A stretch of 64,000 nucleotides of DNA from Bauldia sp. (GTDB taxonomy: Bacteria > Pseudomonadota > Alphaproteobacteria > Rhizobiales > Kaistiaceae): assembly GCA_026126065.1 (NCBI GenBank), contig JAHCJY010000001.1, forward strand, positions 310,001 through 374,000, written 5' to 3'. Shown here in pieces: positions 21,955 through 32,491 of this stretch. The notes under the pieces are model-generated. The model was given only the letters and a program-made list of their open reading frames with translations, was not told the origin of the DNA and ran no database searches. Within the stretch, counting starts at the first letter, position 1. Each line of letters begins with the position of its first letter. A program made the position numbers and the translations under genes.

Positions 21955-22221
21955 ATGGCTCATAAGAAAGCAGGCGGCTCGTCCCGCAACGGCCGCGACT
22001 CGGACGGCCGGCGCCTCGGCGTCAAGCTCGCCGGCGGCCAGGCAGCGATCGCTGGCAACATCATCATCCGCCAGCGCGGCACGAAGTGGCACCCCGGCAC
22101 CGGCGTCGGCATCGGCACGGACCACACGATCTTCGCGACCGTGGACGGCAAGGTGACCTTTGCCACCAAGGCCGGCGGCCGCAGCTACGTGTCGGTCATC
22201 CCGGCGGAAGCCGCCGAGTAG
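21955..22221 (+). CDS. rpmA: 50S ribosomal protein L27
   Basis: An 88-residue protein near the peptidyl-transferase centre. It begins [16 protein letters not shown] and has [16 protein letters not shown] sequence (here [15 protein letters not shown]), the signature of bL27. A GGAGCG ribosome site precedes the ATG. A strong intrinsic terminator follows. Confidence 0.98.
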   Translation: MAHKKAGGSSRNGRDSDGRRLGVKLAGGQAAIAGNIIIRQRGTKWHPGTGVGIGTDHTIFATVDGKVTFATKAGGRSYVSVIPAEAAE

Positions 22222-22261
22222 CCTTCCGGGCGCTTCGGCGCTCGTGGCGCTTGTGTCTTGC

Positions 22262-22291
22262 GAGGGGCCTTGCGGCCCCTCCTTTCGTTTT
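22262..22291 (+). terminator. Rho-independent terminator after rpmA
   Basis: An 8-bp GC-rich stem (GAGGGGCC / GGCCCCTC) with a TTGC loop is followed by the T-rich CTTTCGTTTT. It lies 41 bases after the rpmA stop and separates the ribosomal pair from obgE. Confidence 0.85.
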
Positions 22292-22340
22292 CGGACCGGC
22301 CGCTTTGCGCCGCGGGCGGCCGAGCCCTACTTACCGTTGA

Positions 22341-23441
<1,101 letters not shown>

Positions 23442-23453
23442 GCCGCGAGTTCC

Positions 23454-23508
23454 TTGAATCCCGGCCCCGGCGACCTTATGCTAGCATTGTCACAGGAAAT
23501 GCTAGCAT
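23454..23508 (+). promoter_or_regulatory. vapBC promoter with two palindromic operators
   Basis: TTGAAT (23454-23459) and TATGCT (23477-23482) lie 17 bases apart and form a plausible promoter. Two exact copies of the palindrome ATGCTAGCAT sit at 23478-23487 and 23499-23508, 21 bases apart centre to centre, or two helical turns. The first overlaps the -10; the second contains the first two bases of the antitoxin start codon. This is the layout expected for autorepression by a dimeric antitoxin. An AGGAA ribosome site lies between the copies. Confidence 0.75.
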
Positions 23509-23776
23509 GACGAAACAGCTCAACATCCGCAGCGACGAAGCGTATCGCCTGGCGCACGAGATCGCCGGTCGCGACCATCGGTCGGTGACTGAGGTCGTCC
23601 TCGATGCCCTGAAGAAGGAAGCGGCCAAATTGCCGAGGCTGGACGACCTCACGCTCCAGCAGCGCGCCGATTACGACAGGCTTCGAGCAGCCGCTCGTCG
23701 CGCTGCGGCCACGAAGAAGCCGGGCGCCACCTCGGATCACTCCGAGATGTACGATGAGTTCGGTCTCCCGATTTGA
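23507..23776 (+). CDS. vapB: type II antitoxin, VapB/Rv0623-like
   Basis: An 89-residue antitoxin. The N-terminal TKQLNIRSDEAYRLAHEIA resembles the DNA-binding region of the Rv0623/PSK-type VapB family. The middle HRSVTEVVLDALKKE is its second helix, and the C-terminal tail ([11 protein letters not shown]) is the expected toxin-neutralising segment. It would repress its own operon through the two palindromes at its start and block the adjacent PIN toxin. The stop overlaps the toxin start (TTGA). Confidence 0.85.
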   Translation: MTKQLNIRSDEAYRLAHEIAGRDHRSVTEVVLDALKKEAAKLPRLDDLTLQQRADYDRLRAAARRAAATKKPGATSDHSEMYDEFGLPI

Positions 23777-24165
23777 TCGCCCTCGATACCTCTGCGTTGG
23801 TGGCGATTGCGCTAGAGGAACCGGACCACGAGCCGCTCCTTCTGGCGGCGACGACCATCGCGTCAGTTGTCGGAGCGCCCACCTTGGTTGAGGTTCGGCT
23901 CGTGCTCGAATCGAAGATAGCCGACGCGAACGGATTCATCGCGGCCCTCCTGGAGGTCTCGACCGTGCGGATCGTGCCCTTCACGATGGAAATGTACTCG
24001 GCCGCCGCAATCGCCTTCGAACGCTACGGCAAGGGCCGCGGCCACCCGGCCCAGCTCAACTTCGGCGACTGCATGGCCTATGCGGTGGCCAAGACACACG
24101 GCGTGCCGCTCCTCTATAAGGGCGACGATTTCGCCCTCACCGACATTCGATCAGCCCTGAAGTGA
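23773..24165 (+). CDS. vapC: PIN-domain ribonuclease toxin, VapC-like
   Basis: A 130-residue PIN-domain toxin, a metal-dependent RNase that typically cleaves tRNA or rRNA. Acidic metal ligands are seen in [11 protein letters not shown] (residue 4), [10 protein letters not shown], and [13 protein letters not shown], with a further [10 protein letters not shown] near the end. TTG start overlaps vapB; the stop overlaps the GTG of proB by 4 bases, so toxin and proline synthesis are translationally linked. This last overlap is unusual. Confidence 0.88.
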   Translation: MIALDTSALVAIALEEPDHEPLLLAATTIASVVGAPTLVEVRLVLESKIADANGFIAALLEVSTVRIVPFTMEMYSAAAIAFERYGKGRGHPAQLNFGDCMAYAVAKTHGVPLLYKGDDFALTDIRSALK

Positions 24166-25283
24166 CCCGCAAACCCGAGGAGTTCCGCCGGATCGTCGTC
24201 AAGATCGGTTCGGCGCTGCTGGTCGACGCCAGGACCGGCAAGCTCAAGCGCGACTGGCTCGAGACCGTCGCCGAAGACCTTGCCGCGCTCGCGAAGGGCG
24301 GTCGCGAGGTGCTCGTGGTGTCGTCCGGCTCGATCGCGCTCGGCCGGAACGTGCTCGGCTTGCCGAAGGGGCCGCTCCTCCTCGAACAGAGCCAGGCGGC
24401 CGCAGCCGTCGGGCAGATTGCCCTCGCCCGCGCATGGTCGGAGGTGCTCGGCAGCCGCGGCATGACGGCGGGGCAGATCCTGCTGACGCTGTCCGACACG
24501 GAGGAACGCCGCCGCTACCTCAATGCGCGCGCGACGATCAAGACGCTGCTGGCGCTGAAGGCCGTCCCGGTCATCAACGAGAACGACACGGTCGCTACCG
24601 CCGAAATCCGCTACGGCGACAATGACCGCCTCGCCGCCCGGGTCGCCTCGATGATGGGCGCGGACCTCCTGGTGCTCCTCTCGGACATCGACGGGCTCTA
24701 TACCGCTCACCCGCAGCAGGATCCGGGCGCCCGGTTCATCCCGCTGGTCGAGCGCGTTACGCCCGAGATCGAGGCGATGGCGGGCACTGTCGGCAGCGAA
24801 CTGTCCAGGGGCGGCATGGTCACCAAGATCGAGGCCGGGCGGATCGCCACGACCGCGGGCACGACGATGGTGATCGCGTCGGGCCACAAGCTCCATCCGC
24901 TCGCGGCCATCACCGCGGGTGACCGCTGCACCTGGTTCCTCGCCGACGCGAAGCCCGGCACGGCGCGCAAGAACTGGATCTCGGGTCACCTCGAGCCGAG
25001 GGGCTTCATCGCCATCGACGCGGGCGCGGCGCGGGCGCTCCGCGCCGGCAAGAGCCTGCTTCCGGCCGGCGTGAAGCGGGTCGAGGGCACGTTCCAGCGC
25101 GGCGATGCGATCCGCGTGCTGGGGCCGGCGGGCGAAGAGATCGCCCGCGGCCTTGTCGCTTACGATGCCGTCGACGCGGCGAAGATCATCGGCCGCAACA
25201 GTTCCGAGATCGAATCGATCCTCGGCTATGCCGGGCGGCCGGAGATGATGCACCGCGACGACATGGTCATTGCCGGCGAGTAG
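24162..25283 (+). CDS. proB: glutamate 5-kinase
   Basis: A 373-residue enzyme phosphorylating glutamate, the first step of proline synthesis. The kinase domain has [24 protein letters not shown] and [19 protein letters not shown]-terminal PUA domain begins near residue 280 ([22 protein letters not shown]). The GTG start overlaps the VapC stop. proB normally follows obgE directly; here vapBC lies between. Confidence 0.96.
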   Translation: MTRKPEEFRRIVVKIGSALLVDARTGKLKRDWLETVAEDLAALAKGGREVLVVSSGSIALGRNVLGLPKGPLLLEQSQAAAAVGQIALARAWSEVLGSRGMTAGQILLTLSDTEERRRYLNARATIKTLLALKAVPVINENDTVATAEIRYGDNDRLAARVASMMGADLLVLLSDIDGLYTAHPQQDPGARFIPLVERVTPEIEAMAGTVGSELSRGGMVTKIEAGRIATTAGTTMVIASGHKLHPLAAITAGDRCTWFLADAKPGTARKNWISGHLEPRGFIAIDAGAARALRAGKSLLPAGVKRVEGTFQRGDAIRVLGPAGEEIARGLVAYDAVDAAKIIGRNSSEIESILGYAGRPEMMHRDDMVIAGE

Positions 25284-25288
25284 CGCTT

Positions 25289-25768
25289 CTACTCGGCGCC
25301 CGCCGCAGTGTCGGCGTTGGCGACACCTTCCTCGCCGATGTAGACCGCCAGAATCCTCACCGGCACGTCGCCGTGGTTGGTCGCATTGTGCGGCCAGTTC
25401 ATCGCTTCCATGAACGAGCTGCCCGGGCCTGCGGCACGAACGCCCTTGCTCCCGTAATCGACCGTCACGGTCCCTTCGAGGACGTAGACGAACAGCGGCA
25501 CTTCGTGGGTGTGCCAGCCGGTCTCGGCGCCTGGCGCGATGGTGACGATCGACCCGGTCACGAGGGGCGTGCCCGTCGGATAGGCGATCTCCTGGCCAAC
25601 GATGGTGAGCTTGCCGGAGTAGAGCGGCGTCAGGAGCGTTGCGTAGGTCTCCGGGAGCCCCGTCTCAGCGGCCGGGGCTGCAGGCTGCGCGAAGGCCGTG
25701 GCAATGCCGGCCGTGCCGAGCACGGCGACCAGCGCCGCAATTGCGCCGCCGCGATGGAGATTGATCAT
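25289..25768 (-). CDS. secreted cupin-domain protein
   Basis: A 159-residue exported protein. The signal peptide ends near ATAFAQP (about residue 28). The single cupin domain carries GWHTHEVPLFVYVLEGT and PHNATNHGD, giving the usual His/Glu metal-binding pattern. It is a small one-domain beta-barrel of unknown activity, common as a stray periplasmic protein in Hyphomicrobiales. It lies antisense between proB and proA, only 5 bases from the proB stop. Confidence 0.85.
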   Translation of the reverse strand: MINLHRGGAIAALVAVLGTAGIATAFAQPAAPAAETGLPETYATLLTPLYSGKLTIVGQEIAYPTGTPLVTGSIVTIAPGAETGWHTHEVPLFVYVLEGTVTVDYGSKGVRAAGPGSSFMEAMNWPHNATNHGDVPVRILAVYIGEEGVANADTAAGAE

Positions 25769-25917
25769 GGTTGTCCCCCTGTGATGCCGGCCCGCGCCGG
25801 CTTCGGGGGGACCATGCCTCTTCTTCGTCAAGACGCCGTTAGCCTGCTCGTTTGAAAGAAACGGCCACCCGATATAGACATGCGGCCGCGAGCCGAACCA
25901 AAGAGAGAGACGGCGCC

Positions 25918-27225
25918 ATGAGCATCGCCGAGCTAGCCCGCAACCGGAACGACGCCTCGCCCGAGGCGCCGGAAGCGCTGCGCCGCGAGATGGACGCGCT
26001 CGGCCGCCGGGCCCGCGCCGCCGCCGCGGAGCTTGCGATCGCGCCGACCGCCCAGAAGAACGGCGCGCTCCGCGCGATGGCATCGGCGATCCGCGTCCGG
26101 AAGGCCGACATCCTCGCGGCGAACGAAGCCGACCTCGAGGGCGCCGGACTCCTCGCCGCCTCCTTCCGTGACCGGCTCACGCTCAACAGCGCCCGCATCG
26201 AGTCGATCGCCGCCGGCCTTGACGAGGTGGCCGCGCTGCCCGATCCGGTCGGAGCGGTCATCGCGGACTGGGACCGGCCCAACGGGCTCCGGATCGAGCG
26301 CGTCCGGACGCCGCTTGGCGTCGTGGGCGTCATCTATGAGAGCCGGCCCAATGTCACCGCCGATGCCGGTGGCCTGTGCATCAAGGCCGGGAACGCGGCG
26401 ATCCTCCGCGGCGGCACGGATTCGCACCGCTCCTCCGCGGCGATTGCCGCGTGCCTCGTCGAAGGGCTCGAAGAGGCGGGACTTCCCACAGCAGCGATCC
26501 AACTCGTCCCCTCGCAGGATCGCGCGGCCGTAGGACTGATGCTGACGGGCCTCGGCGGCGCCATCGACGTGATCGTGCCGCGGGGTGGCAAGAGCCTGGT
26601 CGGCCGGGTGCAGACCGAGGCCCGCGTGCCGGTGTTCGCCCATCTCGAGGGCATCAACCACGTGTACGTCGACAAGGCCGCGGACATCGAAATGGCGACG
26701 CGCATCGTGGTCAACGCCAAGATGCGGCGGACCGGCGTGTGCGGGGCGGCGGAGACGCTGCTTGTCGACCGGGCCGCGGCCGCGACCCATCTCGGCCCGC
26801 TCGTGCGGGCATTGAAGGCCGCCGGCTGCGAGGTGCGCGGCGACTTCGAACTGCAGCGGCTTGCCGACGGCGTCGAGCCGGCGACCGAGGCGGACTGGTC
26901 GACCGAGTATCTCGACGCGATCATTTCGGCCAAGCTCGTCGACGGCGTCGAGGGCGCGATCGAGCACATCGCGCGCTACGGCTCGCAGCATACCGACAGC
27001 ATCGTGACGGAAGACGCGGCGGCGGCGGAGCGTTTCCTCGCCCGTGTCGACAGCGCGATCGTGCTGCACAACGCCTCGACCCAGTTCGCCGATGGCGGCG
27101 AGTTCGGGATGGGCGCCGAGATCGGCATCGCCACCGGCAAGCTTCATGCGCGCGGGCCGATCGGCGTCGAACAGCTGACGATCTTCAAGTACCGCGTCCG
27201 TGGCAACGGCCAGATCCGGCCGTGA
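25918..27225 (+). CDS. proA: glutamate-5-semialdehyde dehydrogenase
   Basis: A 435-residue NADPH-dependent enzyme reducing glutamyl phosphate to the semialdehyde in proline synthesis. The catalytic cysteine is in [14 protein letters not shown], and [25 protein letters not shown] contains the cofactor site region. The C-terminal GRGNG-like ending is [14 protein letters not shown] start chosen for normal length. TTGAAA at 25852 and TATAGA at 25873 may form a promoter, with a short 15-base spacer. Confidence 0.97.
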   Translation: MSIAELARNRNDASPEAPEALRREMDALGRRARAAAAELAIAPTAQKNGALRAMASAIRVRKADILAANEADLEGAGLLAASFRDRLTLNSARIESIAAGLDEVAALPDPVGAVIADWDRPNGLRIERVRTPLGVVGVIYESRPNVTADAGGLCIKAGNAAILRGGTDSHRSSAAIAACLVEGLEEAGLPTAAIQLVPSQDRAAVGLMLTGLGGAIDVIVPRGGKSLVGRVQTEARVPVFAHLEGINHVYVDKAADIEMATRIVVNAKMRRTGVCGAAETLLVDRAAAATHLGPLVRALKAAGCEVRGDFELQRLADGVEPATEADWSTEYLDAIISAKLVDGVEGAIEHIARYGSQHTDSIVTEDAAAAERFLARVDSAIVLHNASTQFADGGEFGMGAEIGIATGKLHARGPIGVEQLTIFKYRVRGNGQIRP

Positions 27226-27265
27226 CGAGACCGGAATGACAATTCTCGCCGGAGGAAAACCCAAC

Positions 27266-28117
27266 ATGGCTCGGAAAGTCCTCGCTGCGGCGCTTGCCGT
27301 GGCGCTCCTGGCAGGCGCGCCCGCCCTCGCGCAGCAGAATGGCGCGGCCGCGGCGCTCGCATTGCTGGAGCAGGACCGCAATGCGGAGGCCATCGACATC
27401 CTGTTGCCGCTCGCCGCGGCGGGCGATGCCGCCGCACAGCTCATACTCGGGCAGCTCTATCGTGAAGGAAGAGGCGTGACCGCAGACCCCGCCGAAGCGT
27501 TCCGCCTCATTTCCGCCGCGGCGGCTCAGGGTTCTGCCGAAGCGCAGTTCGAACTGGGCTCGATGTACTATACGGGCAGCGGCACCCCGCGGAACCTCGA
27601 GGAAGCGGTGCGATACTACCGCCTCGCGGCCGATCAGGGTTTCGCGCCGGCCCAGGTCTCGCTCGGCCTTCGCTACCGCAATGGCGAGGGCGTCCCGGCC
27701 GACGACGCCGAAGCAAACCGCCTGTTCAACCTGGCGGCGGCGCAGGGCAACGCGGCCGGCCAGTATCAGGTCGGCCTTGCTTACGCGAATGCGCGCGGTG
27801 TCCAGCAGGATTTCGCCCGCGCGGTCGAGATGATGCAGATCGCCGCCGAACAGCTCTACGTGCCGGCGATGTACACGCTCGGCGTTGCCTATCGCGCGGG
27901 CCAGGGCGTGACGGTCAGCGCCATCGAGAGCTTCCGCTGGTTCCTCACCGCCCAGGTCCTTGCGAACCAGCCGCCCGGCGGGCCGATCTACGAAGCCGTC
28001 ACGGAGGCGGCGACGCATCTCAGCCCGTTCGACCAGGATCGGATCGGCTACGAGGTCTATGACTGGCTCGTCGCCAGGGGGGCGATCGAGGCGACGCCCG
28101 TCACGCCGGCGCCCTGA
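27266..28117 (+). CDS. secreted Sel1-repeat protein
   Basis: A 283-residue exported protein with a signal peptide (about residues 1-24, ending ALAQQ) and about five Sel1-like tetratricopeptide repeats. Repeat hallmarks are AAQLILGQLYREGRGVTAD, AQFELGSMYYTGSGTPRN, APAQVSLGLRYRNGEGVPAD and GQYQVGLAYANARGVQQD. Such repeats mediate protein-protein contacts in the periplasm. The partner is unknown. A GGAGGA site precedes the ATG. The 3' end overlaps the probable nadD start. Confidence 0.88.
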   Translation: MARKVLAAALAVALLAGAPALAQQNGAAAALALLEQDRNAEAIDILLPLAAAGDAAAQLILGQLYREGRGVTADPAEAFRLISAAAAQGSAEAQFELGSMYYTGSGTPRNLEEAVRYYRLAADQGFAPAQVSLGLRYRNGEGVPADDAEANRLFNLAAAQGNAAGQYQVGLAYANARGVQQDFARAVEMMQIAAEQLYVPAMYTLGVAYRAGQGVTVSAIESFRWFLTAQVLANQPPGGPIYEAVTEAATHLSPFDQDRIGYEVYDWLVARGAIEATPVTPAP

Positions 28118-28721
28118 CCTGGTCCGCCTTCCGCCTCATCGCCCGGGCCTCAGGATCGGGCTCCTCGGCGGTTCGTTCGATCCTGCCCATGCCGGGCACC
28201 GGGCGCTGAGTTTGAAGGCGCTGCGGAAGCTGCGCCTCGACCGCATCTGGTGGCTGGTCACGCCCGGCAATCCGCTCAAGGGCTCGCCGTCGCGGGACTA
28301 TCCGGCCCGGCTGGCAGGCGCCGCAAGGGTGGCGCGCCATCCCAGGATCGTTGTCTCGGGACTGGAAGCTGCGATCGGGACGACCTTCACCGTCGATACG
28401 CTGCGATGGCTGGTGCGCCATGCGCCCCGCGTTCGATTCGTGTGGCTGATGGGCGCGGACAGCCTCGCCGGCTTCCATCGCTGGCGCGACTGGACGGAGA
28501 TTGCAGCATCGTTGCCGATCGCGGTGGCCGACCGGCCGCGCGCCACCCGTGCGGCGCTGGTGTCGCCGGCGGCGCGCCGGCTGGCGCGGTGGCGACTGCC
28601 TGAAAGGGATGCGTCCGGCCTTGCCGCGCGGCGGCCGCCCGCGCTCGTTTTCCTGTCGGGCCCACGCGTCGAACTGTCATCGAGCGGCCTCAGGGCATCC
28701 CTGCGCGAACGATCGTCTTGA
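28059..28721 (+). CDS. nadD: nicotinate-nucleotide adenylyltransferase
   Basis: A 200-220 residue enzyme adenylating nicotinate mononucleotide in NAD synthesis. The nucleotidyltransferase motif GLLGGSFDPAHAGHRAL and the C-terminal SSSGLRASLR, matching the ISSTxIR motif, are clear. The start is uncertain: the only in-frame ATG (28059) overlaps the upstream gene by 59 bases, and CTG at 28119 right after that gene's stop gives a protein matching the family N-terminus better. Followed by rsfS and rlmH as in most bacteria. Confidence 0.9.
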   Translation: MTGSSPGGRSRRRPSRRRPDLVRLPPHRPGLRIGLLGGSFDPAHAGHRALSLKALRKLRLDRIWWLVTPGNPLKGSPSRDYPARLAGAARVARHPRIVVSGLEAAIGTTFTVDTLRWLVRHAPRVRFVWLMGADSLAGFHRWRDWTEIAASLPIAVADRPRATRAALVSPAARRLARWRLPERDASGLAARRPPALVFLSGPRVELSSSGLRASLRERSS

Positions 28722-28812
28722 AACAGTTGCCGAACCGATCCTATCTTGGGGGCGCTGTGGGCACGTCTGCCCGACCAGCCCGACGAACGAGGATCAACCG
28801 CTGACATCTGCA

Positions 28813-29214
28813 TTGCAGCCTGGCAGGGCGCCAACCGCCCATGCCGCGGCTCCGGGACTGCGGAGTCTCCGAAACCCGGAAGCCCTCAACCTCGTCCTCG
28901 AAAGCCTTGACGAAGCCAAGGCCGAGGACATCGTCACAATCGACATCACCGGCAAGAGCCCGATGGCCGACCACATGGTCGTCGCCTCCGGGCGCTCGAA
29001 CCGGCACGTCAACGCCATTGCGGAACGCCTTGTCTCTGACCTCAAGGAGGCGGGCCAGCCCACGCCCCGGGTCGAAGGCCAGCCGCATTGCGATTGGGTG
29101 CTGGTCGATGCCGGTGACATGATCGTCCACATCTTCCGCCCCGAGGTACGCCAGTTCTACAACCTCGAGAAGATGTGGCAGGTGGACGCGATCTCAGGCC
29201 CGCCGCTCGCCTGA
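28813..29214 (+). CDS. rsfS: ribosome silencing factor RsfS
   Basis: A protein of about 133 residues that binds L14 and blocks joining of ribosomal subunits. Family landmarks are VLESLDEAKAEDIVTIDI, MADHMVVASGRSNRHVNAIA, and WVLVDAGDMIVHIFRPEVRQFYNLEKMW. No ATG or GTG is available in frame. TTG at 28813 or CTG at 28801 (9 bases after an AGGA site) are the candidate starts, so the exact N-terminus is unsure. Confidence 0.9.
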   Translation: MQPGRAPTAHAAAPGLRSLRNPEALNLVLESLDEAKAEDIVTIDITGKSPMADHMVVASGRSNRHVNAIAERLVSDLKEAGQPTPRVEGQPHCDWVLVDAGDMIVHIFRPEVRQFYNLEKMWQVDAISGPPLA

Positions 29215-29233
29215 GCGGAGGCATCGAGGGCCG

Positions 29234-29719
29234 ATGGCGTTGCGCCTCCTGGTCGCGGCCGTCGGCCGGCTGAAGCCTGACGCCGAGCGGGCGCTGGTCG
29301 AGCGCTATGCCGACCGTGCCGCCAAGGCAGGCGCAGGGCTCGGGCTGTCGCTGGCCATTCGCGAGGTGCCGGAGAGCCGCGCCGCACGCGCTCCGGACCG
29401 GCAGCGCGAGGAGGCGGCCGCAATCCGCGGCGTCGTGCCCGCGGGCGCGGTGATCCTTGCCCTCGACGAGGGCGGCGACTTGGTCACGAGCGATGCCTTC
29501 GCCCGCCGGATCGCCCGGCTCCGCGACGACGGCGCAGCGGACCTTGCCTTCATCATAGGTGGCGCCGACGGGCTCGACCGCGACCTTGTCCGCAGCGCGC
29601 AGCAGGTCATCGCCTTCGGCGCCATGACGTGGCCCCACCAGCTGGTCCGGGCGATGCTGGCCGAGCAGATTTACCGGGCGGTAACCATTCTGTCCGGTCA
29701 TCCCTATCACCGGGCGTGA
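29234..29719 (+). CDS. rlmH: 23S rRNA pseudouridine-1915 N3-methyltransferase RlmH
   Basis: A 161-residue SPOUT-class methyltransferase of the 70S ribosome. The trefoil-knot SAM site is seen in VILALDEGGDL, FIIGGADGLDRDL and FGAMTWPHQLVRAMLAEQIYRA, ending in the invariant GHPYHRA. Length is exact for the family. It lies in the conserved rsfS-rlmH-envC-ctpA order. Confidence 0.96.
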   Translation: MALRLLVAAVGRLKPDAERALVERYADRAAKAGAGLGLSLAIREVPESRAARAPDRQREEAAAIRGVVPAGAVILALDEGGDLVTSDAFARRIARLRDDGAADLAFIIGGADGLDRDLVRSAQQVIAFGAMTWPHQLVRAMLAEQIYRAVTILSGHPYHRA

Positions 29720-29808
29720 AGCCGGCCGTCGTCACGACGCCGCAATCGCCTTCCAAAACGACGCGGCGTCGGTCCTGCTCCGACGACGCCAAAGGCAATC
29801 GCTCCGCA

Positions 29809-31065
29809 ATGAGCCGCCCGCTCCGTTCCGCCCTCGCCGCGACTCTGCTTGCGTCGCTGCTCGGCGTCCCGGCGGCGGCCCAGGAAGCGCCCGGCGAAGC
29901 CCAGTGGCGCGCCGAGCTGCAGGCCATCACCGCCGAGATCGCGGTAACCGCGGACCGCCAGCGCGAACTCGAGGCGGAGATCGCGGCGCTCGACCGGGAT
30001 CGCGCCGGGCTCAACAGAGAACTGGTCGAGACCAACCAGCGCGTCCAGGCCCTCGAGACCCAGATCGGCGAGGCCGAGGCGCGCATGGCCGGCCTCCTTG
30101 CCGACGAGGACGTTCTGCGCCGGTCGCTTGCGGCGCGCCGCGACGTGCTGGCCGAGGTGCTGGCCGTCCTGCAGCGCATGGGCCGGACGCCGCCGCCGGC
30201 GATCGTCGTCCAGCCCGGCGATGCGCTCGCCGCGGTCCGGAGCGCGATCCTCCTTGGCGCCGTGGTGCCGGAACTGCGCGGCGAGGCGGATGCGCTCATC
30301 GCCGACATCGAGAGCCTGGTGGCGCTGCGGGAGGAGCAGGCGGCGGAGCGGGATCGACTCATCGCCACCGCGACCGACCTTGCCGACGAGAGCGAGCGGC
30401 TGGAACTCCTTGTTGCCGAACGCCAGCGCAGCCTCAACCAGACGCAGGAGACGCTCGCGGCCGAGCAGGGGCGCGCGGGCACGCTCGCGAACCAGGCGCA
30501 GACTCTCGGAGAGTTGATCGCGGCGGTGGCCGCCGCCAACCGGCCGCCGGCGGCAGCGGGCGCGGAACTGGCCTTCGTCCCGATCGAGCCGGGGGTGCCC
30601 AACTTCCTCGACCCCGCCGACCGCATCGCGCCATCGGTCGCATTCCGTACCCTTCGCGGCCGCCTGCCACGGACGGCGAGCGGCGATCTGGTGACCGCGT
30701 ATGGCGCGTCGGACGGATTCGGCGGCATCGCGCAGGGTCTGACGATCGCCACGCGGCCGGGAGCTCGCGTTTCCGCACCGTCAGATGGATGGATCGAGTT
30801 TGCCGGTCCATACCGTTCGTATGGCAATCTCTTGATTATCGATGCGGGCGACGGATACCGTATTGTCCTGTCGGGCATGCAGCGCATCGACGTGCAGAAC
30901 GGCCAGTTCGTCCTCGCGGGCGAACCTGTGGCGGCAATGGAAGCCGTGCAGGTGGCAGGCGCTGCCGGCGCTGATATGGGAGCGGCCCGACCGCTGCTCT
31001 ATGTGGAATTCCGGAAGGACGGGGAATCGATCGATCCTGGCCCGTGGTGGGCCGACCCGTACTGA
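29809..31065 (+). CDS. EnvC-like murein hydrolase activator (degenerate LytM)
   Basis: A 418-residue periplasmic protein. A signal peptide (about residues 1-24, ending AAAQEAP) precedes a long coiled coil (about residues 30-250, Glu/Leu/Arg-rich). A C-terminal LytM/M23 domain follows. Its metal-ligand histidines are lost: GIAQGLTIATRPGA and GDGYRIVLSGMQ replace the usual H-containing motifs. This is the EnvC pattern, where the domain activates cell-division amidases. It is followed directly by ctpA. Confidence 0.88.
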   Translation: MSRPLRSALAATLLASLLGVPAAAQEAPGEAQWRAELQAITAEIAVTADRQRELEAEIAALDRDRAGLNRELVETNQRVQALETQIGEAEARMAGLLADEDVLRRSLAARRDVLAEVLAVLQRMGRTPPPAIVVQPGDALAAVRSAILLGAVVPELRGEADALIADIESLVALREEQAAERDRLIATATDLADESERLELLVAERQRSLNQTQETLAAEQGRAGTLANQAQTLGELIAAVAAANRPPAAAGAELAFVPIEPGVPNFLDPADRIAPSVAFRTLRGRLPRTASGDLVTAYGASDGFGGIAQGLTIATRPGARVSAPSDGWIEFAGPYRSYGNLLIIDAGDGYRIVLSGMQRIDVQNGQFVLAGEPVAAMEAVQVAGAAGADMGAARPLLYVEFRKDGESIDPGPWWADPY

Positions 31066-31080
31066 CAAGAAGGTTCGTGG

Positions 31081-32427
31081 ATGTCTCGCAAGGCGACGTA
31101 TCTCATCGCGGGGGCGATCTTCGTCACGGCGGCCCTGCTCGGCCTGTCGCGCCAGTCGCTGTTCGCGGGCAACCCGGCGCAGGCCCAGTCGTCCGAGACC
31201 TACCGGCAGCTCAACCTCTTCGGCGAAATCTTCGAACGCATCCTTGCCGACTATGTCGACGAGGTCGATGAGGCGACCCTCATCCAGGCGGCAATCGCCG
31301 GCATGGTGCAGTCGCTCGACCCGCATTCCTCGTACCTGCCGCCCGACGCCTTCATGGACATGCAGTTCACCACCCGTGGTGAATTCGGCGGCCTCGGCAT
31401 CGAGGTGACCCAGCAGAATGGCGTGGTCACCGTCGTCTCTCCGATCGATGACACCCCGGCCGCGCGCGCCGGCATCATGGCCGGCGACAAGATCATCCGC
31501 ATCGATGGCGAATCGATTGAGGGCATGTCGCTGAACGAGGCGGTCAACCTCATGCGCGGCCCCCCGAACACGCCCATCACCCTCACCATCAGCCGCGAGG
31601 GCGTCGAGCCCTTCGATGTTCCGCTCGTCCGTGAGCTGATCCGCGACCAGACGGTCCGCGCCCAGGCGTTCGACAATGTCGGTTACGTCCGGCTGAAGCA
31701 GTTCAGCGAAACCACGACGCGGGACATGCAGGACGCCATCCTCCGTCTGCGGACCGAGATCGGCCCCGACAATTTGCAGGGCTTCATCATCGATCTGCGC
31801 AGCAATCCGGGCGGTCTCCTCGACCAGTCGGTCACCGTCGCCGATGCCTTCATCGAGCAGGGCGAAATCCTCTCGACCCGCGGCCGGAGCACACAGGACA
31901 CGCGGCGCTACAACGCCCGGGCCGGCGACATCCTGGAAGGAATCCCGATCATCGTGCTCGTCAATGGCGGATCGGCCTCGGCTTCCGAGATCGTGGCCGG
32001 CGCGTTGCAGGACCAGCACCGCGCAACGATCGTGGGCACGCTGTCCTTCGGCAAGGGCTCGGTACAGACCATCATCCCGCTCACCCCGGGCGACGGCGCG
32101 CTCCGCCTCACGACGGCGCGCTACTACACGCCGTCGGGCCGGTCGATCCAGGCCGTCGGGATCGAGCCGGACATCATCGTCGAGCAGGTCCTGCCGCCGG
32201 AACTGGCCGAACGCGTCGCCCAGCTGCCGGCTCTGGCGGAGGCGACGCTGCCGGGCCACCTCACGATCGAGAATGGCGGGGCCGAACGGCAGGCCTCCCT
32301 CTCCTACGTTCCGGCCAATCCCGACGACGATACGCAGCTCCAGTTCGCGCTGCGGCTCATTCGCGGCGAGGAACAGAACACGGCCTTCCCGGCAAGCGCC
32401 CTTACGCCCGCGCCGGTGACGCCATAG
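31081..32427 (+). CDS. ctpA: S41 carboxy-terminal processing protease
   Basis: A 448-residue exported serine protease. An N-terminal signal anchor (about residues 1-23) precedes a PDZ domain (about residues 95-170, including FGGLGIEVTQQNG), and the S41 domain. The Ser/Lys dyad is seen in NGGSASASEIVAGAL and FGKGSVQTI. CtpA/Prc-type proteases trim periplasmic and wall-enzyme proteins. The position after envC and before the deacetylase-like gene is conserved in Hyphomicrobiales. Confidence 0.94.
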   Translation: MSRKATYLIAGAIFVTAALLGLSRQSLFAGNPAQAQSSETYRQLNLFGEIFERILADYVDEVDEATLIQAAIAGMVQSLDPHSSYLPPDAFMDMQFTTRGEFGGLGIEVTQQNGVVTVVSPIDDTPAARAGIMAGDKIIRIDGESIEGMSLNEAVNLMRGPPNTPITLTISREGVEPFDVPLVRELIRDQTVRAQAFDNVGYVRLKQFSETTTRDMQDAILRLRTEIGPDNLQGFIIDLRSNPGGLLDQSVTVADAFIEQGEILSTRGRSTQDTRRYNARAGDILEGIPIIVLVNGGSASASEIVAGALQDQHRATIVGTLSFGKGSVQTIIPLTPGDGALRLTTARYYTPSGRSIQAVGIEPDIIVEQVLPPELAERVAQLPALAEATLPGHLTIENGGAERQASLSYVPANPDDDTQLQFALRLIRGEEQNTAFPASALTPAPVTP

Positions 32428-32491
32428 GGGAGGCCACCACGCCGGGGCCGGCGCGCCGGACGTTCCTGGCGCCGGCCGCGGCCGGCAATCG

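Noticed and set aside
30680..31000. Active M23 endopeptidase in the EnvC-like protein
   Set aside because: The metal-ligand histidines are replaced, so it is better described as an amidase activator.
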